NCBI GenBank assembly: GCA_900074745.1
Contig: LT598469.1
Location: 868,001 to 932,000, forward strand
From: Lachancea mirantina
Taxonomy: Eukaryota > Ascomycota > Saccharomycetes > Saccharomycetales > Saccharomycetaceae
Length of the DNA stretch: 64,000 nucleotides
Direction of reading: 5' to 3'
The translations under genes and the position numbers were made by a program. Below are positions 50,234 to 58,960 of this stretch, piece after piece; position 1 is the stretch's first letter; each line of letters opens with the position of its first letter. The notes below the pieces were generated by a model. It saw only the letters and a program-made list of their open reading frames with translations. It did not search any database and was not told where the DNA came from.

Positions 50234-50837
50234 ATGATGACTGAAACTATGATTCCTCAGTTTCCTGACTATTCCATTTACGCTGGGCTCTATGTTGAGG
50301 TGGCTAATTCGAAGGAGCTACATTCAGTGGTGTCAAATCTCCCTTTTGCCTTTATAGAGGCCGATACCATCTGTTCGCGAGAACAACTGTTCTCGGCGGT
50401 TTACAAAGCACTTATTGAGAGTTCTTTCAACAAGCAACGAACGAAGACCTTAAACTCAGAGTGTATATTATCGTTGTCTCCGACGTCTAATATTGGAGAA
50501 GCGTTTAAGAGGTTCGGCATAAGCGAGAAAACGTCTAGGATTGTAGTCCTAAGTATTGTAGCGAAAACCGAAAAAGCCATTCTTGAGGCAAAGGAATTGA
50601 TACATGGAGTTGGTGTAGATCTCACTGACGAGGCTTTGGAGTCTGGTTACGATTTAGGGCTGATCAAAAAGGTATGTTCAAGATGCACACAACTCTTTGA
50701 GAGATTGAAAAAAGCAAACCTATTACTAACTACATCGCGGTATATAGAACTACAAATTGGGGGACAGATTCCATCCACGTTCTGTGGAAGAATTATCAAA
50801 AATATTAGTGAATGCCATTCAGCTGCGCGGTCTGTAA
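50234..50837 (+). CDS. CGI121: KEOPS/EKC complex subunit Cgi121, two exons
   Basis: Partner of the kinase Bud32 in the KEOPS complex, which makes t6A37 in tRNA and affects telomeres and transcription. Exon 1 is 50234-50671; exon 2 is 50748-50837; the joined protein has 175 residues (S. cerevisiae 181). Conserved parts are LPFAFIEADTICSREQLFSAVYKAL and SECILSLSPTSNIGEAFKRFGI. The spliced end reads NYKLGDRFHPRSVEELSKI then LVNAIQLRGL, the Cgi121 C-terminus. Without splicing the frame ends in an unrelated tail. S. cerevisiae CGI121 (YML036W) also has one intron near its 3' end. The last 33 bp overlap the TFB3 coding sequence on the other strand. Confidence 0.95.
50672..50747 (+). other. CGI121 intron (76 nt)
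   Basis: 5' site GTATGT at 50672, branch TACTAAC near 50733-50739, 3' site TATATAG ending 50747. Phase 0. Confidence 0.93.
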
Positions 50838-51785
50838 CTCGTCGATGACCATGCAGCCCAGCCCCATAAATGCTTCTGTAAGCATTCGATCATAGACGAA
50901 GTCCGCGCGAAAACCAGAGGCAATGAATTCACGCTTGTTTTGCAAATCGTTAATGAAAGGATCATGATATGCAGTTTCCGAGAGTACGTAGCGTTTTTGT
51001 AAGTCTCTGTCACCGTTGAAAGGTGTGAAAGGAACGGACTCCTTTTTCTTCAACATCCCGTTCGAGACCATCATGAACGGATTATTCTTCAACACCTTGT
51101 TGAGATCCTCCAACTTTCGCCTTGCAGACGATTTCTTCAATTTGACGGTTTTTTTCACACTCGCAACAACATCTTCGGCATCTTCAGCCTTTGAAAGCTG
51201 GTTGACTATCTCGCGCCGCGCCCATTCGCGGTTTGCCACTTCTTCTTCTTCAATTTGTCGCTCTAATTGCCGCTTTTTTAACCGCATCTCCTTCTCAAAC
51301 TTCTGCTGCTGTTCAAAGTTCTCCAAATCCTGTCTATTTCGCTTCATGTTCGACATTATTAATTGCTTGTTCAAGTCTTCGTATGTGCGCAGTTTCTCCT
51401 CCGTTTTAGCAACGTCTACCCCGTTATTCAGATTGTATATTATATCCTCAACCTCCTCCAAGTACTTGTTGTAAGCAGCCAAATCCCCGTCGAAATCGTC
51501 CATTGTCTTGTTAAACACATTAGAGACTCTTTTCCTAATATCGACTTCCTTCTCTACGCCAACGTCATCGAATACCTGAGTCTTGAATTTATTCTTCCGG
51601 AGAATCTTATCGCAACCCTCATAAGGACATTGCGCGGGCCCCAGACTGAAAATACGATCAACGCACGATTCACATATCTTGTGATAACACTCCGGATTCA
51701 CCAGAAATTTCATGTCTGGTGACAGATATCGATCTGTCTTACAGATCGGACACATGTCCTTCTTCTCATCGTCATCCACTTTCAT
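50805..51785 (-). CDS. TFB3: TFIIH/CAK assembly factor Tfb3 (MAT1)
   Basis: RING-finger subunit that links the Kin28-Ccl1 kinase to core TFIIH. The first ATG in frame is at 51785, giving 326 residues (S. cerevisiae 321). The N-terminal C3HC4 RING covers about residues 11-60: CPICKTDRYLSPDMKF, CYHKICESCVDRIF, CPYEGCDKIL. The MAT1 central helical region with a coiled coil follows (about 130-200). The C-terminal segment is EAFMGLGCMVIDE. It corresponds to YDR460W. The S. cerevisiae neighbour MFA1 (a-factor) was looked for and not found here. Confidence 0.96.
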   Translation of the reverse strand: MKVDDDEKKDMCPICKTDRYLSPDMKFLVNPECYHKICESCVDRIFSLGPAQCPYEGCDKILRKNKFKTQVFDDVGVEKEVDIRKRVSNVFNKTMDDFDGDLAAYNKYLEEVEDIIYNLNNGVDVAKTEEKLRTYEDLNKQLIMSNMKRNRQDLENFEQQQKFEKEMRLKKRQLERQIEEEEVANREWARREIVNQLSKAEDAEDVVASVKKTVKLKKSSARRKLEDLNKVLKNNPFMMVSNGMLKKKESVPFTPFNGDRDLQKRYVLSETAYHDPFINDLQNKREFIASGFRADFVYDRMLTEAFMGLGCMVIDELQTAQLNGIH

Positions 51786-51978
51786 CGAGTTAGTTGACCA
51801 ATTGCCATGTTTCCGGACTTCCAAGTGGTGGTACTTACTGTCTTATATGTTTCCCTTTCCTAGTCCATCAGTCTTACGGAAATGGAAGCTCACTTTAGAA
51901 TTTGATCTTAGTCATTTTTGAAATTAGAATCTTCTCCAACGGTTAGCAGAAGAAGAACCCAGGCCCGGGTCTTTGTAT

Positions 51979-53076
51979 ATGTCGGGCAGGTTTGGACATA
52001 TTGCCAGCGGAAAGAAGCTGAGATTTGTGGTCCCGGCGGTTCTATTTGGGATTTTCACGTACCTGACATGGACTTACTGTCATAAACTGTGCTATGATGA
52101 AATTTATATAAATAGACAAGAGCACGGTACCGCGGTGGGACTTATGTTTACAGAGATTTTTTTGACTTTAGCGCTATTTACTGCATGGCTTCAATTGGTT
52201 TTGGTGAAGGCCGGGAGACAACCCAAATTGCTTCCATATTATATTTTGCGAGATGATTATGCGAGAATTGAAGAAGATCCAAGCTCTTTAAACTCAAGTA
52301 GACTTGACATGATATTTCCGCCTAAAGTTTACCCTTGTGATCCTCAAGGATACCCGATTTGGTGTAGTGAGTGTCAGAGTGTAAAAGATCATCGTACTCA
52401 TCATTCGTCAATGCTTGGATACTGCGTACCACGTTTCGACCACTATTGCGTTTGGGTGGGCTCCATCATTGGACGCAAAAACTACAAGTTATTCGTTCAA
52501 TATATGTTTTTTGGGACCATGTGGGCCATCCTTGTCGTCACTTCGATAGCTTGTTACTTGGACGACATATTATTGCGTCGACATCACATTCCCAGAATAA
52601 ATCCAAACATTTTAATTTGTTTCGGTTTAAGTTGTATCGGCCTCCTCATGATATTCCCGTTATTTGTTTCGCACTGCTATTATATGGCAACTAATAGGAC
52701 TTCCATAGAGGTACTGCAAACCAAGCGGCGAGCGTCGTGGAGAAAGTTGTGGTTTTGTTATTACCGGGCACAAGACAACTGCAGATACGTTTTGGAATTT
52801 TCTCCAAAGGAGACTCAAAGATGCTACAGGAAGTCCAGCATTTTCCAAAACATCAAAGAGTTTATGGGCTCAAATGTACTAACTTGGATTATACCTATTG
52901 GAACGAACATCAAGTGTACTGAACCCGAATTAAATGAATACAAAGAAATTTTAGGACCCTACTTAGAAACTGTGAGTGATCAATTTGAAAAAATGATTGA
53001 GGAAAGAATACAAGCTGGCCAATATGTGAAAACTTTACATGTCTACGGGGATAAACTTAAAGAAATCTCTGAATAG
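51979..53076 (+). CDS. PFA5: DHHC-type protein palmitoyltransferase Pfa5
   Basis: Membrane S-acyltransferase. The first in-frame ATG is at 51979, giving 365 residues (S. cerevisiae 374). Two transmembrane segments (about 15-32 and 55-75) precede the cysteine-rich domain at about residues 125-175 (CSECQSVKDHRTHHSS, CVPRFDHYCVWVGSIIG). Two more transmembrane segments follow (about 180-200 and 218-240), then a cytosolic tail. The catalytic motif is DHYC rather than DHHC, as in Akr1, Akr2 and Pfa5 of S. cerevisiae. It corresponds to YDR459C and lies divergent to TFB3, convergent to AMD1. Confidence 0.95.
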   Translation: MSGRFGHIASGKKLRFVVPAVLFGIFTYLTWTYCHKLCYDEIYINRQEHGTAVGLMFTEIFLTLALFTAWLQLVLVKAGRQPKLLPYYILRDDYARIEEDPSSLNSSRLDMIFPPKVYPCDPQGYPIWCSECQSVKDHRTHHSSMLGYCVPRFDHYCVWVGSIIGRKNYKLFVQYMFFGTMWAILVVTSIACYLDDILLRRHHIPRINPNILICFGLSCIGLLMIFPLFVSHCYYMATNRTSIEVLQTKRRASWRKLWFCYYRAQDNCRYVLEFSPKETQRCYRKSSIFQNIKEFMGSNVLTWIIPIGTNIKCTEPELNEYKEILGPYLETVSDQFEKMIEERIQAGQYVKTLHVYGDKLKEISE

Positions 53077-53126
53077 ATCTATCGCGCTTAAACCTACTAA
53101 TTCACTAGAACTTCAATTGGTTTGAC

Positions 53127-55523
53127 TTAAGCCGGACTTTTACGCAGCATGTTCCTAAAATGAGCATAGTGCTCGACGAGTTCCAGCTCTGTGCATAGAG
53201 TTTCGAACCGGTAATTAATTCTAATGTCTGGAACATTGGTTTTTTCCACATCATTACCTTCGACACCTTCTTTTTCAAAGTCTTTGCCTATCCAATGTTT
53301 CTTAATTTGTGCCTCCCAGCCACTTTGGAGAACAGAGTTTCTGGCTAACTCACACATGTCAACATTGGATAGTTTGTAGATCTGGGCAGCAACGGAGTAT
53401 TCTTCTATTAATGGCTCTCGTGTGTATGAGAATTGCAGAGGATCGTCGGTGGATAGAGACACATTGAGTCCTCGCTTGAAATAGTAGGGCAAGGGATTTT
53501 TATCGTAAGTCAAGAAAAGGGCATTATTGGATAATGGAGACATGGCAACTCCGACCTGATCCAAATAGTACAAATACTGGACAAAAGGAACTTTTCTCAA
53601 CAAAATCCCATGCGATATGCCTTGCGCAAGCAAATAAGCCGAGATAAGATGTTCAGGATCACCTGCTTCTCCGCAATGCGGTCTCAAAACCAAAGTATTA
53701 AATCCACGCTTCGCTCTCCATTGGTTCAAGGAAGTCATATTGGCGTACAAGTAGTACAAATAGTAAGAGTAGGGAGGATTCTGCGTGAAATCCCAAAGAG
53801 AAGGCTTAGGATATTTTTGATGAAAGCGGCGGTCCACTTTGGACTCATCATCAACACTGTCGAACCCAATGACTCTCTGTAAAAATACATGCAGTTTGGG
53901 GTGTGACTGAGGATTTTTTGTCACTTCAAATAGGGGTTGGAAGAGATTTTTGATAATGTCATCGAAAGTCTTGACGGTATTTGTCTTTTTGTAAACGTCG
54001 TAAAGGCGTGGAATTTGAATTAACCACCTAACGTTGTGAGATATGACCTTGTTATCAATAACCCATGAGGCCAATTTGTCCCACTCGTCGATGGACCTTC
54101 CGTAAATAGATATTCTGTATTCGCAGTTTTGATATTTCGAATTCTCCAAATCAGATATAACCTCTTGCGTGATTTCGGCAAGATAGCGTCCACGAATGTA
54201 GTTATCAGTTTTCAAAAAGATCTCTCTTAATCTCGATTCTCCGATGGGATTGTATTTCAAGTTGAATTTGTCAAAACGGTGGAAAGTATCTTTGTGAGCA
54301 TGCATATCAAGTGTGTCAATCGACAAGTCGTAGCCCGACAAGTTGAGAGATTTGAAGACTTCGTCAAGAGTCAGAACTTTGTTGTCACGGAATATAACTT
54401 CTTCGTCCTTCGAATGGCGTAGCTTGTGTTTAATGAAACGAAGCAAATGCTTCTGATTCATGCAAGCAGAATGGTGAACGTGAGTATCGACCTTTCTCAC
54501 ATTGTAGAAATCTCTATGGGGATTTTTCTTAGAGACTGAGGTTTCTTGATATTCATTCAACAGTGAGTATAGATTCCATCTAGCCTCAAGGTATTGCAAC
54601 CTGCGGAAGGCAAAGGATTTGGCTGGTCCATCTGATGACACGGTTACCATGTAGTCTAGATCGATGTAATACTCGCGTAAGCTGCAGGTTTGACTCAAAT
54701 AATCCGTTGGATCTTTGGACGAAACAACGACAAACACGTCGTCACCATTAATTTGGAAATCGTACTCGTTGTCGTCGCCAGGTATTGGTACATGCGACAG
54801 ATCGAAAACCTCACTGTCGGGTTTGTTGTCCACTTTTATCACGGTTTTGGTTTCAGTACTGTAAGTTGGCTTGGGTGGCGGGGGAAATATTTTCCAGTAT
54901 TTCTGATTTTTCGGGTTTTGGAACTGCATTTGCATCGACTGCGTCTGATACTTGTCTCTGAGATTTCGACAGTTTTGGACCTTGCTGTAAAGGTCAACGA
55001 GCTCTTCTGACGGAGTGTCGGCAAAATCGTGACTTTCTTCAGACACCATCCCCATCCTATATTGAGCGGAGAGCCTAGATCTCGTGGCTGGACCTTTGTC
55101 CGCATCCTGTGCGTATTTCAGCGAAGGTGGTTCAGGGACCGCAGTCCGCGCTGTAGTCGACAACCTTCTGATCCCACTGGATCCATGCGAAGGACTGAAA
55201 ACAGAAACTGACTCACCCTTGTTCCACAGCCCAGATTTGCTACTCGGTGGTGTACCTGACTGCAACTGATCCAAAGCTTGTTTCTTGCTGCCTTGTTCAA
55301 ATAAATCCTTATCTTCATGGTACGAGTAATGAGCTCTATCGCCCACCGATCCGCTGCTTCCCATGGGTTCGGAGTTCTCACGCATGTCACTTCCTTCAAT
55401 TCCCTCCGAAAATTCATTGTAGAATCCTCCCCGAGGCGACGCTAATGCGTCATATGCATCCTCTGTAAGCTGTTTCTCTAGCGACAACTTAGAGAAGTCA
55501 TTGCTGCTTGAGGGTATGTCCAT
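53127..55523 (-). CDS. AMD1: AMP deaminase
   Basis: Converts AMP to IMP and ammonia, controlling the adenylate and guanylate pools. It has 798 residues (S. cerevisiae 810). A poorly conserved N-terminus of about 190 residues is followed by the catalytic domain, with VDTHVHHSACMNQKHLLRFI (metal-binding His pair) near residue 345. The AMP deaminase signature SLSTDDPLQFSYTREPLIEEY (second metal Asp) is near 690. It corresponds to YML035C, next to CGI121 (YML036W) and SRC1 (YML034W); TFB3 and PFA5 are interleaved here. Confidence 0.97.
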   Translation of the reverse strand: MDIPSSSNDFSKLSLEKQLTEDAYDALASPRGGFYNEFSEGIEGSDMRENSEPMGSSGSVGDRAHYSYHEDKDLFEQGSKKQALDQLQSGTPPSSKSGLWNKGESVSVFSPSHGSSGIRRLSTTARTAVPEPPSLKYAQDADKGPATRSRLSAQYRMGMVSEESHDFADTPSEELVDLYSKVQNCRNLRDKYQTQSMQMQFQNPKNQKYWKIFPPPPKPTYSTETKTVIKVDNKPDSEVFDLSHVPIPGDDNEYDFQINGDDVFVVVSSKDPTDYLSQTCSLREYYIDLDYMVTVSSDGPAKSFAFRRLQYLEARWNLYSLLNEYQETSVSKKNPHRDFYNVRKVDTHVHHSACMNQKHLLRFIKHKLRHSKDEEVIFRDNKVLTLDEVFKSLNLSGYDLSIDTLDMHAHKDTFHRFDKFNLKYNPIGESRLREIFLKTDNYIRGRYLAEITQEVISDLENSKYQNCEYRISIYGRSIDEWDKLASWVIDNKVISHNVRWLIQIPRLYDVYKKTNTVKTFDDIIKNLFQPLFEVTKNPQSHPKLHVFLQRVIGFDSVDDESKVDRRFHQKYPKPSLWDFTQNPPYSYYLYYLYANMTSLNQWRAKRGFNTLVLRPHCGEAGDPEHLISAYLLAQGISHGILLRKVPFVQYLYYLDQVGVAMSPLSNNALFLTYDKNPLPYYFKRGLNVSLSTDDPLQFSYTREPLIEEYSVAAQIYKLSNVDMCELARNSVLQSGWEAQIKKHWIGKDFEKEGVEGNDVEKTNVPDIRINYRFETLCTELELVEHYAHFRNMLRKSPA

Positions 55524-55795
55524 TTCCCTCTTTCACCAAGTTCAAGAAAGATGCTGTCTTAAGGCCTTTGGAGTCTACCAGGTTCTTTAATCACTAAATT
55601 CCTTGCGTTCTCTGAGTCGTGGGTGAACAAGTTCCATATTAACGAGATCGTGCAAATCGTGATTCGAAGATGTCATTTGCTACGAAAGAGCTTTTTCCAT
55701 ATGTTAACATCTGGTAAACACAAATATTGAACGATCCTTGACCAAGGAAAAGAGCGTTACAAGCAAAAGAGATCGGGACATTAGAAGACGATCCG
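55524..55795. promoter_or_regulatory. Divergent AMD1/SRC1 promoter region
   Basis: 272 bp; no specific element identified. Confidence 0.3.
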
Positions 55796-58030
55796 ATGAA
55801 CCAAGACTATTTGGATGCAACGTTTGATCCGAAAGAGGTCAAAGTGGCGCAACTGCGAAGGATTTTGATTGAAAATGGAGTTGTTATTCGTTCTGGAATG
55901 AAAAAGGCAGATTTGTGTGAACTTTTTGAGGACAACATAAGGTCTCAGAGAGAGAAGCTTCTAAAGGATCGAGAGGGTGGATCAGGGCCTGATGTTTTTG
56001 AATCATCGATTTCGGTTGAGACGTCGAGTGTTGGATCGCCTGCGAAGTTTTCGGACGAGAATGACTTTCAGGGAGACCGTAAAACGAACTCGAGAAGGAA
56101 ACGGAAGCGGGATAAAGACGACGAAAGTAGGAGTCGCAAACGGAAAGTGAGTAGCGTCAAGGGGTCGCCAATTGTAGAAAAGGTTCACAAAAAGAGTCCC
56201 GTGAAAAGTTCTCCACACAAGTCGTTGGTCATCGATAAGTTCGAATCTTCTTCGTCTTCATCGTCCTCGTCTCCTGCTGCTTCTCCTTTGTCCTCACCGT
56301 CCCATCATCCTTCTAACGTTGTGGAAGACATTGCGGATTTCTCATTCAAGCGCAGAGCCTTGTCGCCTGATCTCTCGAAGTTGAAAGTCAGTCCCGCCTT
56401 TGCTGAGCAGCTAAAGCGAGCCTCTAGTAGAGCTAGGAGTGCTGACAATGGAAGCAGGTCAAGCACCTTCTTAGACAAGACATTTTCTTCTAGTGACTCC
56501 AAAAGTGTCGCTGAATGGGAATCGTCGCGTGTAGAAAAGTCACTTACCGAATCGGATACCTCTGCGCAAGAATCGGATAAGGAAGAACAAGTAAGCATGG
56601 ACAAATCATCAGGAACAGAAGTTGAGGCTGATGACAAGGAGGAAACGATTGAATCTTCAGAGGCCGAAGACAATGAAGATTCCATCTTGGTGGAGGTTCA
56701 ACAGCCATCATCTTCTTCCGAAGACAATAGTACCCATCAACAAGTCGATTTGTCTGCCACTATTGTCGAAGAAGAAGTGTCGCATGGGAGGATTTTTAGA
56801 GGCGTTCTTTGGTCCGCTCTCATATGCTTGCTAAAAAAGTTTCAGAAACTTGTCATTTACTATCTCATGCTTTTCACTCTTTTCTTCGGCCTATGGTATC
56901 GAGAAGAAAGGGTGCGCGTCGGTTATTGCGGTCACGAAGTGAATTTGCCCACCTTTCAGAATCCTAATAATTCAGCGTGGCTGGAAGATTTCGAGAACAT
57001 CTTGGCTAAACACAAGCCATATTGTTTACCTTGTCCAGAGAATGCAATCTGCTACCCATACATGAAAATCAAATGCAGACCCGGTTATGTTGTAACTAAC
57101 TCTAAGGCAAGCCTCTTTGGGCTTTTTCCTATAAGTGATTACTGCGCAAAGGACTCCAAAAAGGAGCGGATGATAAATGAGGTCGTTAAAAAATCCCTTG
57201 AATTATTAAGAACTAAGAACGCACAATTAGATTGTGGCGAAGGCGTTGATGATGTGCAAAGTGGGATGAACGAGAAAGAACTATACAGTATCTTTTCTGA
57301 GTCGCGAGCTCCCTGGATAAACAATGAGGAGTTCGACGATTTATGGGTTCAAGTTATCGAGGACTTGAAAAATGAACCCGAAATTACTTGGAGGCAAGTG
57401 AGTTATTTTTCTTTTCCACCTATTGGCGCGCTATCTGAGCGTCATCTACATCACAGATTTACTAACATAAATTCGTATTCACAGACACCAACCAATGACT
57501 TTAAAGTTCCAGGAAGCCGTGAGCACGCAACTGCAGCCCATGACTTTCAAGGGACGCAGGCTGATTTTCCAAACGGCCAAAAAAACGGGTATTTTCGTTC
57601 AACATCCAAGAAGTACATCAGCCTCAGATGTAAATTCGAAAGAGAAGTTTATCAGACTTATCAGAGATATAAACTCATAGTCTGGTCATTGGTGCTAATT
57701 TCAACTTTTGTTCAAGTAATCAAGCATAAACTCCGTCAACATTTCAAAATGATTCGCAAGCTAGACACCTTGGCGCAAGATATTTTAGAGAGACTTCAAA
57801 AAGCAGCCCGTGAATCCGATGACACTAGACCCGCCTTCATGAGTACTGTGCAACTGCGTGACATTTTACTCTCTGACATCGTTGATCTCAAGCAGAAAAA
57901 TAAAATCTGGCAGCGCGTTGCCAAGAAGCTTGAACATAACAATACCAATGTTAAAGTGACTTTAATGGAGTTACATGGTGAGATTATGAAATGCTGGGAA
58001 TGGATTGGGCCCGTAGATGAAAAATTATAA
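55796..58030 (+). CDS. SRC1: Inner nuclear membrane protein Src1/Heh1, alternatively spliced
   Basis: LEM/HEH-family protein of the inner nuclear membrane, involved in rDNA tethering, subtelomeric silencing and nuclear pore quality control. The N-terminal HEH (SAP-like) domain covers residues 1-45 (DPKEVKVAQLRRILIENGVV). A Ser-rich, basic and acidic linker carries likely nuclear import signals (KTNSRRKRKRD). TM1 lies near 345-372, and a lumenal domain with conserved Cys follows. Two overlapping donor sites at 57394 and 57398 share one acceptor at 57484. Using the second gives a 715-residue form with TM2 and the MSC domain. Using the first gives 597 residues, stopping at 57680. Unspliced RNA is also open throughout (744 residues). 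This gene stands for both SRC1 (YML034W) and HEH2 (YDR458C). Confidence 0.95.
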   Translation: MNQDYLDATFDPKEVKVAQLRRILIENGVVIRSGMKKADLCELFEDNIRSQREKLLKDREGGSGPDVFESSISVETSSVGSPAKFSDENDFQGDRKTNSRRKRKRDKDDESRSRKRKVSSVKGSPIVEKVHKKSPVKSSPHKSLVIDKFESSSSSSSSSPAASPLSSPSHHPSNVVEDIADFSFKRRALSPDLSKLKVSPAFAEQLKRASSRARSADNGSRSSTFLDKTFSSSDSKSVAEWESSRVEKSLTESDTSAQESDKEEQVSMDKSSGTEVEADDKEETIESSEAEDNEDSILVEVQQPSSSSEDNSTHQQVDLSATIVEEEVSHGRIFRGVLWSALICLLKKFQKLVIYYLMLFTLFFGLWYREERVRVGYCGHEVNLPTFQNPNNSAWLEDFENILAKHKPYCLPCPENAICYPYMKIKCRPGYVVTNSKASLFGLFPISDYCAKDSKKERMINEVVKKSLELLRTKNAQLDCGEGVDDVQSGMNEKELYSIFSESRAPWINNEEFDDLWVQVIEDLKNEPEITWRQVSYFSFPPIGALSERHLHHRFTNINSYSQTPTNDFKVPGSREHATAAHDFQGTQADFPNGQKNGYFRSTSKKYISLRCKFEREVYQTYQRYKLIVWSLVLISTFVQVIKHKLRQHFKMIRKLDTLAQDILERLQKAARESDDTRPAFMSTVQLRDILLSDIVDLKQKNKIWQRVAKKLEHNNTNVKVTLMELHGEIMKCWEWIGPVDEKL
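57394..57484 (+). other. SRC1 intron with overlapping alternative 5' splice sites
   Basis: The sequence GCAAGTGAGT at 57394-57403 offers donors GCAAGT (91-nt intron) and GTGAGT (87-nt intron). The branch TTTACTAAC lies near 57459-57467 and the acceptor TTCACAG ends at 57484. This is the same arrangement known from S. cerevisiae SRC1. The 87-nt form is a multiple of three without a stop. Confidence 0.93.
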
Positions 58031-58298
58031 TGAACAATGACTTTTCCCACTGGTTGGTCAAGTTGATAACCTAATGATGTGTATGTAAGTAGTTAAGTCT
58101 TGATGTATATCAAAATACAGCCGTTCAACACGTTGAGACTGCTATTCAATGATCGCTCGTATTCATTGTCTGGCTAGGACCACCTTGCTAAATGGGTATA
58201 ATTATACGGTTTAAGGGCGATAAGAACGACATTTCCCCGCAATAATTAAGTCCCCTCCAGATTCCAGGGATATAACCTAAGAACACGATTAGTTAGTA

Positions 58299-58562
58299 AT
58301 GAAAGCAACAGGTATTCAAAATTTTGCATCTACAAGTCCAGGTGGGAATCGCATTAAGTTTGGTTTGGTAGGTTTTACGGTTGGCCTTATAGCAGCATCC
58401 CTCTTTGCGATCAAGGTGGTAGAGAGACAAAGGCGGGAGCTGGATTGGTCTGACAGTGTTTTAGAACTCACAAGGTCAATACGTAAATTGGAGAAGCACG
58501 TCAAGCATCTTGAGGACAACCAATCATCGCAGAAACACAGTGGTTCTAGAAGTGAAAATTAA
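58299..58562 (+). CDS. Small single-pass membrane protein with coiled coil
   Basis: An 87-residue protein, unrecognised. Residues about 20-41 are a transmembrane segment (IKFGLVGFTVGLIAASLFAIKVV). A charged amphipathic coiled coil follows (about 42-76), then a Ser/His-rich tail. The layout resembles small inner-mitochondrial-membrane assembly factors, but there is no homology evidence. It lies between SRC1 and TOM1, where S. cerevisiae has no annotated gene that I recall. The clear TM plus heptad pattern makes chance unlikely. Confidence 0.7.
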   Translation: MKATGIQNFASTSPGGNRIKFGLVGFTVGLIAASLFAIKVVERQRRELDWSDSVLELTRSIRKLEKHVKHLEDNQSSQKHSGSRSEN

Positions 58563-58960
58563 GCAGGAGTTTAGACATTCGTCTTAAACAAACAAATTGA
58601 TTCGAAATCTTGAAACATATAAATTAGAAAAGCCCGGAAGATGTGTTTCAGATTTTTGCCACTCAGGATGGTCTTGTAATTCCGTGGTCACTTGTCCATT
58701 GTTATTCTGTTTTTAGAAGAAAAGTTGACATTTTTTTAATTTTATTTAATATTATGTTTGCGAGCTTGAAACACTACGTTGGCGATGTTGTGTTTGTTGA
58801 TTGGAAGGTCTCAGTTAATGTCATCCCTTTCTCGCGAAGAAGTGCAAACTTTATTACAAGTTTGTCTCGATAACCATCACTTTCCGTACATCTGAAATTC
58901 GACTGTACCGTGTGTCTTACAATTAAATAGATCCTGAACTGTTATTTGAAAGCTACAAAA
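58563..58960. other. 398 bp between the small membrane-protein gene and TOM1
   Basis: Convergent 3' regions. AT-rich with no ATG-initiated frame of note. Confidence 0.3.
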
